Shown: positions 1 to 10,800 of the stretch, in pieces
Numbering within the stretch: position 1 is the first letter of the stretch
Layout of the letters: the number at the start of each line of letters is the position of its first letter
NCBI GenBank assembly: GCA_036186865.1
Contig: AP025049.1
Location: forward strand, 31,946,435-32,010,434
DNA length: 64,000 nt
Source of the DNA: Eustoma russellianum
Lineage: Eukaryota > Streptophyta > Magnoliopsida > Gentianales > Gentianaceae
Direction of reading: 5' to 3'
The notes under the pieces: generated by a model
What the model was told of the DNA's origin: nothing
What the model saw: the letters and a program-made list of their open reading frames with translations, nothing else
Database searches by the model: none
Translations under genes and position numbers: made by a program

Positions 1-1
1 T

Positions 2-3000
2 ATTGACATCTTTGGCAATATCTTTAATAATCTTAAGTATGCAGAGACCCAATTAAATCATGCTGAAGCAGCTCTCGATGATCAGCCTACAGAGGAAAAC
101 CGTGCCGGTTATCATAAGGCTAAGGCCGAATATCTGCAAGCCTCAGCCGCGGAGTTACAGTTCTGGAAGCAAAAGGCAAGAGTAAAATGGCTCCAAGAGG
201 GTGATGCTAATACTCAATACTTTCACTCTATTGTTAAGGGGAAGCGGACACAATTACGTATTCAGCAAATACATGATTCTGAGGGTCATTTGCTTACGGA
301 GCAAACGGACATCATGGCGGCTGTGGTTACTTTTTACAAAGATCTGTTTTCCTCGTCTGCAACGCAAAATCATGAGGCCATATTATCATATATTCCTCGC
401 CTGGTTACAGATGAGGATAATACACGGTTGACCGTCATTCCTACTGCATCCGAGATTAAGGAGGCGGTCTGGCATTTGGATCCTCACAGTGCTGCTGGCC
501 CAGATGGTTTTCACGGTACGTTTTATCGCTCATGTTGGTCAGTTATACATTCTGATGTGGAAAAAGCAGTACAGGAGTTCTTCCTTGGTATTCCACAACC
601 TTCGATTATGGCAAGCGCAGTGATTACTCTGATCCCCAAAACAACCTCGCCACAGTCGTTCGGTGATTTCCGTCCAATCTGCTTGACAAATTTCCTCAGT
701 AAGGTATGTACTCGTATTATTGCGACGCGTTTGGGTCTATTTCTCCCTAAGCTGATTTCTCCGGAGCAAACAGGCTTTCTTCCAGGGCATGATATCTCCA
801 CCCAAGTCTTACTAGCCAGAGAAATGATTCATATGTTGGATAATGGTTCATCACACTTATGTTTAAAATTGGATATGATGAAAGCTTTTGATCGAGTCAG
901 TTGGGATTATTTGGAGAGACTATTGCTGCGTTTCGGTTTTTCAGGTTTTTTCACTAGGTTGATCCTTAACCATCTCCGTGCTACAACATTGTCTGTTTTG
1001 ATCAATGGCGAGCCATCTCCATCTTTCCGCCCATATCGAGGGGTCAAACAGGGGGATCCTTTATCTCCTTTGCTTTTCATTCTGTCTTCTGAGGGATTCA
1101 GCCGAGGCTTATCGTCATTAGTGTCAGCAGGCAATATTCAATCATTCGGACTTGGGCGTATCCCCTTTGCCATCTCTCATTTAGCATATGCTGACGATCT
1201 CCTTGTTTTCCTACAAGGTACACAACGTAATATCCGACGTTTTAAAAAGTTCTTAACGGAGTATGAAACAGCTTCTGGACAAAAGGTTAATTTCCACAAA
1301 AGTAGTATGATTCCATCGGGGAACCTTTCTGTGCGACGAGTTCGAGACTTACAAGAGATCCTTGGGATGCGGCTTTCGGCACTACCTTTCCGTTATTTGG
1401 GCTCTTATCTTCACAAGGGTATCAACCGCTCTCGCTACTGTGCTACTATGTTACAGCATTTCGATGAAAAGTTACAGGGGTGGCATTCTAAACTTTTATC
1501 TTCGGCGGGCCGATTAGTCTTATTGCGTTCTGTGCTTTCTGCGCTTCCACTGCATGTTATGGCAGCAGGGGGGCTACCAAAGTCAGTCATTAAGATGACT
1601 CAAAGGAAAATGGCTACTTTTTATTGGGGGAATCGCCACCATTGGGTTGCATGGTCTAATATTACATTACCTACGGAGGAGGGTGGATTGGGACTTCGAG
1701 ATCTTCATTCATTACAGCAAGCATATCATTGTAGAATCTGGTGGCTATATCATAAACAAGATACGCTATGGAGCCGGTATATGCACGCCAAATATGGAAG
1801 GAGGGGAGACTTCCGGCCACGGTTGCCGGATTCGCCAGTTTGGAAGCTTATTTGTCGCATCCATCATGTTTGTGTAATGCATACAACAGGGACGGATAAT
1901 TTTCTCACTTGGCAGCCCTCGCCATCAGGGGAATTTGCACTCAAATCTGCTTACAATATATGTCGCCTAGCAAGGCCCACATTGATCTCGGCAAAATTCA
2001 TTTGGTTCAAACACCATTCACCTTCCATCAGATTATTCCTATGGCGTTTGTTTCATGCGGCTTTACCTTTTGAAAACTTTATAGGATCTTATTTGACTGC
2101 ACGTCCTACGCAGTGCCCATTTTGTAAACAACATTCTTCTACAGTTGATCATGTATTCTTGTATTGTTCGACAATCCAGTCCCTGTGGAGGTTCTTTGCA
2201 ACGGAATTGCAGGGCGTGCCTCCATCTACGTTATCTCTACGGCAATTGTTATTAGCTTGGTGGTATCGCTCATCTTCTTCTTCAATTGAGGGGGTGCTCA
2301 AGATCGTGGTCCCTGGTATCATAGTCTATAATATATGGCGCTGCTATGCCACTATGGTCTATGCTGAACAGACAACCTTTTCTATATCTGCACTTCGAAA
2401 TACGATTCACTTTGAGCTTCATATGTGGGTGCTTTCCATCCAGGGTACTAAAATAGCAGCCACCCCCATGATGCCGCTGTCATGGCTTCCAATGCCTCGC
2501 CCACCGCGTCTACAAGTGATCAAATGGCTTACTCCCCCATCAGGCAGATTTAAACTTAATGTAGATGCCGCAGTTGGACGGTATCATGTGGCAGGAGGTA
2601 TCATTTTACGTGATTCAAATGGCGCATGTGTGCGTGCTGTAACATTTCGCCTCCCACATTGTATACCGTTGCAGGCGGAAATTCAGGCAGCGCTGTTTGG
2701 CTTGCTATACTTTTTGCCATTATATAGGTCCCTGATTATAGAGACTGACTGTGCACAACTATTTCAACGGCTGCGCCAACAGCAACCCATGTTTGGCAAT
2801 TTTCATCTCAAATTCCTACAGCTATTGATCACTCGTCATAATTTGGCAATTCAGCACATATTCAGAGAGGCAAATATGCCAGCGCATTATTTGGCACAAC
2901 ATGCGATGCTTTCGCCATCCACTTCTTTCTTTACGCAGTCAAGCCTGCCATCAATGATTCTTGCTGCAGCCTTGTTAGACCTCACGTCAACTGCTATGCG

Positions 3001-3016
3001 TAGGCAGGCAACATAA
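2..3016 (+). CDS. LINE ORF2 polyprotein (RT, zinc segment, RNase H), 5'-partial
   Basis: The frame is open from base 2 to the TAA at 3014-3016 (about 1004 codons), and no start codon need lie in the window. The first 90 codons contain ARVKWLQEGDANTQYFHS, typical of the spacer between endonuclease and RT in plant L1 ORF2. RT motifs follow: GVKQGDPLSPLLF and YADD, the catalytic box, at 1187-1198. Then comes the zf-RVT type segment with CPFCKQHSSTVDHVFLYC near 2118-2170. The RNase H domain starts at KLNVDAA. Its putative catalytic positions are Asp 2564-2566, Glu 2678-2680, Asp 2747-2749 and, where the fourth Asp is normally found, His 2885-2887. The product would copy LINE RNA at the target nick. 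The lack of any stop suggests a young copy. Confident for family; activity is unknown because the endonuclease is not visible. Confidence 0.95.
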   Translation: MDIFGNIFNNLKYAETQLNHAEAALDDQPTEENRAGYHKAKAEYLQASAAELQFWKQKARVKWLQEGDANTQYFHSIVKGKRTQLRIQQIHDSEGHLLTEQTDIMAAVVTFYKDLFSSSATQNHEAILSYIPRLVTDEDNTRLTVIPTASEIKEAVWHLDPHSAAGPDGFHGTFYRSCWSVIHSDVEKAVQEFFLGIPQPSIMASAVITLIPKTTSPQSFGDFRPICLTNFLSKVCTRIIATRLGLFLPKLISPEQTGFLPGHDISTQVLLAREMIHMLDNGSSHLCLKLDMMKAFDRVSWDYLERLLLRFGFSGFFTRLILNHLRATTLSVLINGEPSPSFRPYRGVKQGDPLSPLLFILSSEGFSRGLSSLVSAGNIQSFGLGRIPFAISHLAYADDLLVFLQGTQRNIRRFKKFLTEYETASGQKVNFHKSSMIPSGNLSVRRVRDLQEILGMRLSALPFRYLGSYLHKGINRSRYCATMLQHFDEKLQGWHSKLLSSAGRLVLLRSVLSALPLHVMAAGGLPKSVIKMTQRKMATFYWGNRHHWVAWSNITLPTEEGGLGLRDLHSLQQAYHCRIWWLYHKQDTLWSRYMHAKYGRRGDFRPRLPDSPVWKLICRIHHVCVMHTTGTDNFLTWQPSPSGEFALKSAYNICRLARPTLISAKFIWFKHHSPSIRLFLWRLFHAALPFENFIGSYLTARPTQCPFCKQHSSTVDHVFLYCSTIQSLWRFFATELQGVPPSTLSLRQLLLAWWYRSSSSSIEGVLKIVVPGIIVYNIWRCYATMVYAEQTTFSISALRNTIHFELHMWVLSIQGTKIAATPMMPLSWLPMPRPPRLQVIKWLTPPSGRFKLNVDAAVGRYHVAGGIILRDSNGACVRAVTFRLPHCIPLQAEIQAALFGLLYFLPLYRSLIIETDCAQLFQRLRQQQPMFGNFHLKFLQLLITRHNLAIQHIFREANMPAHYLAQHAMLSPSTSFFTQSSLPSMILAAALLDLTSTAMRRQAT

Positions 3017-3026
3017 AGTCTTCCAT

Positions 3027-4025
3027 ATGGATTGGCACACTTACAGTTTTTCTGCCTGTGCTCGTTGGGGCGCAGGCAGGCAAGGTATGTTGGCTGTCCT
3101 TTTTCTTATATTTCTTATATGCATACGCCATGCCTACACAGACATTGCTTTTCTATGTTCATGGTTTATGTTTGGCGAGGGCACTCGAACTGGTTCTTTA
3201 TATGCTTTGGACGGTACTCACATGGATGTCTGGATTCATTGGCAACGGTGTACTGTTGCTGCCTGTGCTTGTCTCGAGGCAGGCAGCCTTGGTGGGTTTC
3301 ATATCTTTTCTGCTTATTTTCTTGGGCTGGTTTGGCGATGCATATGTGATATATACTTTGATTTGGCTGCTGCATGTATTTTTCTGTGCTGGCAATCATG
3401 GATGCTTGATATCTTCGGGAGTTTCAATCGGCCTGTATACTCATCTCACGCAATTCCCTATGCTTTCATGGGCACGCACTTGGCGAGTGGACATTGGCGT
3501 TGGCTAGCTCCTTATGTCTTCCACTGGGATTGGCGTTTTCTGACACATCCTGCCTGTTTCCTAAGGGATTCAGGCAGGTTCGGTATGTCTACTCATCTAT
3601 TACTATGTATTTCATATTTTTCCCCACTGTATCATAACTTCGGTTTGGCGCCTGCTCTTTCATGTCTTGGAATATACCTGCCGCCGCCAACTGAGGCTTT
3701 ATCCTCTTTGGAGAACCCCACGCGCATCGACAAAGGCAACATTTGGTCTGACCCTCTGGATCTACGGGAGACACTATGGTGGACTCATACTTCAGCATTC
3801 TGTCAATATTTACGACAACTAGAAGCATATCAATATTTGTACACAGATTATCATTTTATACATTTCGATGATGGTCATATAAATATGTACGCTTTTTCCT
3901 TCGCTAGGGTTTCCACAAGGGTGGTTTTTCCTAGCAAGGTTTTAATGCGGCATATCGTATATGACTGGAGATATGTCATCCTTAGTTCGTTATTTCATTT
4001 GTTCGTTTACTCTAAACTGCTGTAA
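3027..4025 (+). other. Long open frame downstream of LINE ORF2 (possible ORF3 or open 3' UTR)
   Basis: An ATG 11 nt after the ORF2 stop opens a 332-codon frame in a different phase, ending 58 bp before the LINE tail. It matches no family I recognise and is rich in Trp, Cys, Phe and Tyr, as T-rich DNA tends to be. Other frames of the same stretch are also open over 105-149 codons, which argues for a stop-poor composition. In favour of meaning, LINE copy C has a frame starting (VFHIDW) and ending (RHIIYDWRY) in the same way, and copy B shares the start (FHMDW). The conserved ends could simply reflect a 3' UTR kept for RNA recognition. Function unknown. Confidence 0.25.
3052..3578 (+). other. 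Three stem-loops in the LINE copy A 3' region
   Basis: The inverted repeat CTGCCTG...CAGGCAG occurs at 3052-3080, 3259-3286 and 3549-3578, with loops of roughly 10-14 nt. A single equivalent lies at the matching place in LINE copies B (4549-4570) and C (16923-16950). The stem is kept while the loop sequence changes, as expected of an RNA structure. Confidence 0.6.
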
Positions 4026-4082
4026 TATGGTTTTCCTCCGCCCTAAGTGAGGCTTTCATTTTAATCAAATAAAATTTTTATT

Positions 4083-4086
<4 letters not shown>

Positions 4087-4117
<31 letters not shown>
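4087..4117. repeat. (TA)n microsatellite
   Basis: About 15 TA units directly after the A-rich tail of LINE copy A, at the junction with the tail of LINE copy B. Confidence 0.97.
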
Positions 4118-4124
<7 letters not shown>

Positions 4125-4548
4125 AGGAGGGTCACTCCTGAATTTTATTGATAAGCCCTCACTTATGGCGGAGGAATACTGTTGTTACAAAGGAATAGAT
4201 AACATAAAAGTACAAAAGATGACAAAGGCCGAAAATTAACCCCACAACATTTGTGATAGCAAGGACGGTGTTCAAAAGGTGTATGATATGCCTCATCAAA
4301 ACCTTGGCAGGCAAAACCACCCTTGTGGATAAAATCCTGTACGAAGGAAAAAAGAGCACATATTTACCCCTCTTGGACCATATATAGCGTCCAATCTGAT
4401 GCTAGCAGTCATATATGTTAGACACCTCGTTGTCTGATTCTCCTCATGAGTGTCCTAGTAACATGCAAGAAGAAACACAGAATCCATCAGTGGCGAACAG
4501 TATGTAAAACAGCGCGGAGATGTATTGTGTAAAAACATACCCGACCTG

Positions 4549-4570
4549 CCTGCAACCCGAAGGGTGCAGG
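4549..4570 (-). other. Stem-loop in LINE copy B 3' region
   Basis: CCTGCAACCC-GAA-GGGTGCAGG pairs along its length with one bulged A. It sits just 3' of ORF2, the position of the stem-loops in copies A and C. Confidence 0.6.
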
Positions 4571-4629
4571 AAGAAGCGATGAGAGAAAGCCAATCCATAT
4601 GGAAGATAGTCATTTTGTGGTAGAATAAG

Positions 4630-6270
4630 TTATTCATGTCTGAGTTGCGTGGTGGTGACATCAAGAGCGATACTATTGCGAACCAATGAAGGTAACGTAG
4701 AGGCAGTAAAAATAGAAGTTCCCGGATGAAGCAATCCATGTTGTGCTAAGTAATGGACGGCCAAGTTAGCCTCACGAAATGTATGTTGCACATCGATGCT
4801 AGAAGCTGTGACTAAAGAGCGCAATAGACGGCAATGATATTGGTTTGTCCTGTGCTGCGGCTGATCCATCATATGAGTGATCTGCATACAATCTATTTCA
4901 AGAGTGATATAGCGATAAAAAGGCAAGAAATAGAGCAAAGCAAAAACTGCAGCTTGTATCTTAGCAAGAAGTGGAGGACAAACGGGTAAGCGAAATGATA
5001 TAGCACCCAAGCAGACACCCGCACCATCACGTAGAATAGCCCCACCTGCGGCGTAAGATCTACCAATTGCCGCATCCGTATTCGATTTTAGTCTACCTGG
5101 TGGAGGAGACACCCATTTCACTACTTTCACTCTACGGGCTTGAATTGGATGAAGTATATCCAGCGTGCGTAAAGCCCTATAACCAGCGGCTAATTTAGTT
5201 CTGTCAATTGATTTAGCCCAGGAGTAGATTTTAGATTTCACCACCTCCATGAGTGAACGTGTTGAAACAGCAACGAAGTCTTCATATATAAGTGATACAT
5301 ATCCACGCCAAACTGTCAATGCAATAATACCAAGGATTACTTTACGCAATGCTCCTTGTTGTGTAGTTAGCGAGCTGCGAAAGAACCAGGATAATAGGTA
5401 AGACCAAATTTTTTGTGTTATCATAGTAGGACCACCTAGCGCTGTTGAGTAGAACATCCGAAGTGGAGTAACGATTGGCAATGTAAAAATATGTGGTCCA
5501 CTGTAGCTGATGAAAGCTTACACAAAGGGCATATGGTTGGGCGAAAGACTAGTAAATGGCCAACGTAGTCTTCCAATGGAAGAGCATTATTGTGTAGACA
5601 CCAGAGAAAATTAGATATAGATGGTCGATGGTGCTTGTACCATATAAAATGCGTGGAGAAGGTCGTAGAACGTGGACTTCGACAAAAATCATATGCAAAG
5701 GCAAGTGTAAAATCGCCTAGTGTGGTTGGTGTCCAAACTGGTAACCCTCCATCAATTGCACTATTGGCTTCGCAGACTGCTTGGGTACGACAAAGCAGTT
5801 TCCAAATGGGAGAGTCTGTCAATCTTGGACGAAAGTCACTCCTTATTCCATATTTAGCATGCATAAATCTACTCCATTGTGTGCTGCCCTGCTGATACAT
5901 CCACCACATGCGACAGTGATAAGCGGACTGCAGAGCACGCAGATCTCTAATCCCCAGACCTCCTTCTAAGCAAGGGTAAGTTATTTTCGACCAAACAACC
6001 CAGTGTCGTCTATGTCCCCAATAAAAGCTTGACATTTTCTGCTCTATAGAATGAATAACCAATTTGGGCAAATTCCCAGAATATTCGAAAAAGCCGTCTG
6101 TCTTTGTGGAGAAAGGGTTGTAGACGGTATAAATCGGCTCTTACTATAGTTTATCTTTTGTCCCGAAGCCCTTTCATATAATGTTAAAAACTGTTGAAAT
6201 CTTTGTAAAGTACGTTAAGTACCACACAGGAAGACAAGTAAATCGTCTGCATTTGCAAAGTCACATATAA
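4630..6270 (-). pseudogene. LINE copy B ORF2 remnant (RT end, zinc segment, RNase H)
   Basis: Two overlapping frames, 6071-5436 and 5481-4630, hold the coding remnant and are joined by a frameshift near 5460. The upstream frame has FYWGHRRHWVVWSKIT and the zinc segment CPLCKLSSATVDHIFLHC. The downstream frame has an RNase H domain with SNTDAA, a Glu in PPLLAKIQAAVF (the usual Glu before the A is Lys here), LEIDC and REANLAVHYLAQH. The last motif has His where Asp is usual, as in copies A and C. Further upstream (6120-6260) the RT box reads NADDLLVFL followed by a stop. Compared with copy A, about 70 codons between ILG and LPK are missing, an internal deletion of roughly 210 bp near 6075-6090. 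Not functional. Confidence 0.9.
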
Positions 6271-6355
6271 CAGTATCATAAACATATATAAATCATGTAC
6301 AAATGAAAAAAAACCATTTTATCACGTTTGGAAAAAAATATTTCTAAAAACCCTA

Positions 6356-6608
6356 GACATCGATCGATCGAAGTGTCTCTACTTCAGAGATCGATGTCGC
6401 AGAGTGAGTTCCACAGTTTGTTCCTGACCTACATCAATCGATCGAAGTGAGGTTTTGATGTATGCATGGATCGATCGATGTGTCTCAGGTTTAGAGAGCG
6501 ATGTCTCACAGTAAGGTCTTGAATTTTCTATGCCTTACATGGATCGATCGGTGTGAGGTTTAATGTACATCGATCGATCGAAATGAAACAACCGGGGAGA
6601 TCGATGTC
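6356..6608. repeat. Dispersed ATCGATCGATCG-type short repeats
   Basis: Five blocks containing (G)ATCGATCGA at about 6359, 6435, 6468, 6541 and 6569 alternate with AGAGATCGATGTC-like blocks at about 6387, 6493 and 6597, each followed by a GTG/GTC-rich stretch. Units are irregular (35-110 bp). No coding potential and no family recognised. Confidence 0.6.
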
Positions 6609-7079
6609 ATTTTTCTTCATTTTTTCAACTTTTAATCATTTATAACACCATGTGTGATATTTTTAAGTATTCACCACTTACAATCATGACCTTGAAACTT
6701 GTAGAATTAGTCGTAATCCACTGCATAACGTTACTCTACTGACTTCACACCTATCACATGTCCTGAACAATTCCTGATGTATTAAATTAGGGCTCAGACA
6801 TGCTTCTCTAGAATCATAGCTTACGGTCTTTTATTTGGTCTTTGATGATCCAACCATTGGGATCCTTATCCGCTGAGTTAGTTCATTCATACATAGTCAA
6901 TAGGTAAAATTTAAACGTCGGCGCTTCATATTTAATTTGCATAATTAAGCTACCTAATTCTGTATTCGATGCTTCAGAAATGCTCTTGATAAGACATCCT
7001 CCAGTATGGGTTGTCATTCCTTGACTGTCCTTTCGCTAGTCTTTCGTGGATACGGGTCCCACGTCCTACTCCGTTCATG
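6609..7079. other. Unassigned sequence between LINE copy B and gypsy-1
   Basis: I see no open frame, RNA gene or repeat I can name here. It may be decayed internal sequence of gypsy-1, whose gag remnant starts just to the right. Confidence 0.4.
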
Positions 7080-7615
7080 AGTACGCCCTGGAGGTTTCTA
7101 GTTTCAGGCCCTCGTCAGTGTAATGACACGTCCCTCTATGTAGCAGCCATCCAGTAACTCCTCTAAAGTTCTCAAATATGTATTGACTAACGAAATCTTG
7201 ATCCTGGGGTCTATACCACGCATAAACCTGGCTTCTGCCTTAGGGTGTCAAACTCCACAATCCTCTACATGATCAAGGCCGGAGAGAGGAAAAATCAACA
7301 AAATTCTTCTAGCAATAGTTCCCAAGTGACTGGCTGAGGCAGTGGTTGGATATAAGTCCTCCACCACTGGCTGGTTTTGTCGATCAGAAACGGCCAAACA
7401 ATCTGTGCCTTTATCTTGTCATGCACTCGTATCAGTAGGAAGTTACTTTTGACTTCTTTTAACCATCTTTCCGCCTCTTCTGGATTAGATTCCCTGCAAA
7501 AGCTTGGAATACATGCCTTACTAGCTGCCGATAGTAAAATCCGCTGCTTCCTGGGGGTGAAAATGATAGTGTCTGACTTCTGGATTACAATGCCGTCCTA
7601 TTTTAAACAGTGATG
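7080..7615 (-). pseudogene. Gypsy-1 gag remnant
   Basis: Minus-strand translation in shifting frames gives RWLKEVKSNFLLIRVHDKIK and then WWRTYIQPLPQPVTWELLLE, the pattern of the Retrotrans_gag domain. In gypsy-2 gag the corresponding stretches are KWLDEVENCFELIRAPEEVK and WWKVNLQALPRPIPWERFLQ. Further on, FMRGIDPRIKISLVNTYLRT matches gypsy-2 FERGLNPRIQTWLVNANPAN, but about 40 codons between the blocks are lost and several stops and shifts are present. Identification rests on the order of three conserved blocks. Non-functional. Confidence 0.75.
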
Positions 7616-7882
7616 TTGATGTGGTTAGTGAATATATATATATAATTTTAACTCGAATGGTTCTATTTATATTCGGGGAGGAGTAAGCCAAATGTTAAGA
7701 TTAATATTACTCCATCCGAAGTTATTTACACCTATTTCTTTAGCCGAGAATTGAAGGGAATGGTTTCTCTAAATCTGTGCTACATTTCCTAGACCAAGGT
7801 CCTCTCTCATGCTAAGATCATGACTTAGGGTTCTAAGATCAGCAATTATTTTTCTATGTTCTGTCATGAATCTAGAGTCTGG

Positions 7883-7894
7883 GCTCTGATGCCA
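7883..7894 (-). other. Primer-binding site of gypsy-1
   Basis: On the minus strand TGGCATCAGAGC, one base from the initiator-Met tRNA complement TGGTATCAGAGC. It is separated from the LTR edge by two bases, as in gypsy-2. Confidence 0.75.
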
Positions 7895-7896
7895 CC

Positions 7897-10800
7897 AGTA
7901 GCATCCCGTACCCATCTTACACCCATGTACAGTGCACCCGCTGTACTTCGCTAAGAAAATTACAAGGCGTCGATGTGATACTAGCATTGTTCCATGATCA
8001 TGCCATGGAAAACATCAAACAGGGGTACTAAGCAGCAGAATTGAAACATTAAACATACACCGTCCATAGCGTCTTACTTATTACAAACCATAAAATCAAT
8101 GTCCCAAAATGTTCCAAATAGACCTTAAATCGGAAACACAACACCAAGTCCTAGTCTCCAACGTCCCTTACGGGTAGGGCACCTGCGGCTCATCCTCAAC
8201 ATATTCTATCTCCGGCTCCTGAGGCTCTAAAAAATGATAAATACAGTGTGAGGGATAAAATCACCCATCAATTATCCCATCATTCTACCGAAACATATAC
8301 GAACATTAAATAAGACCAAAAACCCACAAGTGTAAATATTTAATTTGAACGTCATACCTGTTTGGGTAAAATTCTATACTGATAAACTAATCATCTATAA
8401 CATGCCGTCCTTCTACGAGCTGAGGATAGTGCAATGCAATACAGTATTATGACATGCAAAACAGAACTAAACAGAACGAAATAGTATAGAACAGAACAGA
8501 ATAGAACAGTATAACCATGCCTCTGTTTTTCTCCGTATGAAATGATCTTCTACTATGAGTTATTCTAACAGAGTAATACCCCATATGAGTCAGAATGAAA
8601 TAATACCACATGTGAGTCAGAACAGATCATACACCCCGGATGGTCTACAGACTATCCTGATGCAATAACCGGGCAGGACAGAACATATACCCCATATGGG
8701 CCTACTGGTCACCCCAATGGAGCAACCGGGCATAACATAACATATACCCATAAGGGTCTACTGGTAATTCCAATGGAATGACTGGACAGAACAGAACATG
8801 CACCTCATAGGGGTCTACCGGCCATCCACATGGAATAACCGGGCAGAACATAACATAACTAGAATCAATTGTAAAGATAGAACGTTCAGTATAGGTTTTT
8901 AAACTGGTTTTACCTTATTTAAGTACATGATTTTCCTTAGAAAAGATCGTGTCATGCTGTGCATATGATGCATAATGCAGTATGCAGTTGATACTAAGAA
9001 TTCCGAACATTCGTATGATCACAGCCAGACAATCCCAGGTCATAACTTACTCATAATGGAAAGCTGAAAATTTCAGCTACGAACTGTAACTTCTCAACCC
9101 CGTGGCTTAGCCCCAAAACGATTTAATTACCTAAATTCTTTCACTATCTTATTAGCTTAGGACTATTATCATTTATCCATGTATTAGAAATGGTGTTGAG
9201 TGGTTTTACAGGTCAAAACGAAACTGTTTCCCATGATGTGCTGAAACAGCCCACTGTTTTGGTTCTAAGCACATAACGGCACCCAAAATGATTCACACGT
9301 TTTCCTTTTGCCTTCAACAGCCTCTAACCATCCTAATGTTCAATTTTACTTAGCCCGTGACCTTCACATTTGTCAAATTAAACGTGAATACATCCGTATA
9401 TTTCTAACAATAATATACGATAATCTAACGAACATAACAACTTTGCTCTCGGTAGTTACAAGCTTTTCCTTGAGTCTTCTAACCACTCCGAGTGGCTACA
9501 CCTTCAAGCACTTCTTCAATAGATTCAAATAAGCATATCCAAATGTTATAATCACATATATACGTCTTATAAAAAGAGGTATACAAAACAGTCCCATATT
9601 TGCACATATTCCATCATAACAAGTAATTTAATATCCTTAAAACTCATCAGACATGGTCATCTTCCAAAACAGCCCCTTAACCATTAACTTAAGTGAAACT
9701 TAAGCATCAAAATAACTCCTAAACCCTTTTTAATACATGGAAAAGTAAAGCAATCCATTCCCCCTTAATTTTGTGGCAAACCCATGGGTGTGGTGATATG
9801 AGAACCCACCAATTTGCTTCCATTTCATCACTTAGCACATGTTCTACCCCATAAGTAATTTGCCCTCTCAATTGATGATCTTTTTGCCTTATTTAAACAT
9901 GCTCAACTTCATTCCTTGGTCATTCATGGGTCAAGAGCAAAATAGATAAAAATAGTCCCACTACTTTTGATCTTCCAAGCAACATATTCATCCTATGACT
10001 ATTTAGATCACTCTTTGAAGCATAACATAAGAGAGATAATCCATCCTCATATCATCCCTTAAAAACCGTGGGTTAGGGGAGGTGTGTAACTTTCAATTTC
10101 TCAACTTATTTCACCTCATAAGATAAATCAATAGCCTAGACATTAATATTTCTTTCTAAGTCCATTTACTTGCTTCATAATGTCCATTGTTATTACTTCC
10201 TCCAAATTCCAGCATGGTGTAAATAACATATGTACTAAAATAAGACAAGATTCAAGCCCTAATCATATCTAAATATCTTATTCTATGGTCATAAACATCT
10301 CAAGGAAGAATAAAGGGATACTTTCCTCTTTTGTTCAAAAGTGGAGTCTTGGATGATTGGTCTTCCTAAGAACCTTTATAGTCACCATATTCTTCATATG
10401 GTGACACACGGTTTACACACATGAGGAGTGGTGAACAAGAATTCTTTGAAAAGGGAAATGAAGGCTTAAGAAATATATGAGAGGCCTTACCTTGATGAAG
10501 CTTCTTAGTGTCTTGCACTTCCTAAAGTTCCTTTACCCTTTGAGCTTGACAATACTCTTATGATGATGAAGGAGGGCGACAGGTTTGTGGAAATTTAAGG
10601 AAGGAGTTAGGCTAAATGCAAATCTTAAGGAATATAATATATAATCATACAAGTGATTTTCATACCTTAGAAGAGTTGAAGGTTAGCTTGAGGAATTGCC
10701 CTTGATGGAACCTCCTAAGTGCCGTTTGGATCCTAGGGAAATGAAGATGGAAGAAGAGTTGAGGATGTAGGGGAGATAGTGTGGTGGCGAGAGAATGTTT

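Larger units (their letters stand above)
1..4083 (+). mobile_element. L1-clade LINE, copy A (5' part outside window)
   Basis: This is the 3' portion of a non-LTR retrotransposon. It holds the end of ORF2 (reverse transcriptase, Cys/His segment, RNase H), then about 1 kb of downstream sequence, then a 3' end marked by CCTCCGCC...AAGTGAGGCTTT and an A-rich tail at about 4066-4086. The same 3' end occurs inverted at about 4155 and 16413, so three related copies lie in the window. The 5' end, including the endonuclease, lies before base 1. It runs straight into a TA microsatellite and then the tail of copy B. Confidence 0.93.
4140..6290 (-). mobile_element. L1-clade LINE, copy B, 5'-truncated and decayed
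   Basis: On the minus strand the 3' end carries CCTCCGCCATAAGTGAGGGCTT and an A/T-rich tail near 4140-4155. The body reads back through RNase H, the zinc segment and the late RT domain to about the YADD-equivalent box near 6250. Upstream of about 6290 no LINE similarity is visible, so the copy is 5'-truncated. It is oriented tail to tail with copy A and is clearly older: frameshifts, stops and an internal deletion. Confidence 0.88.
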
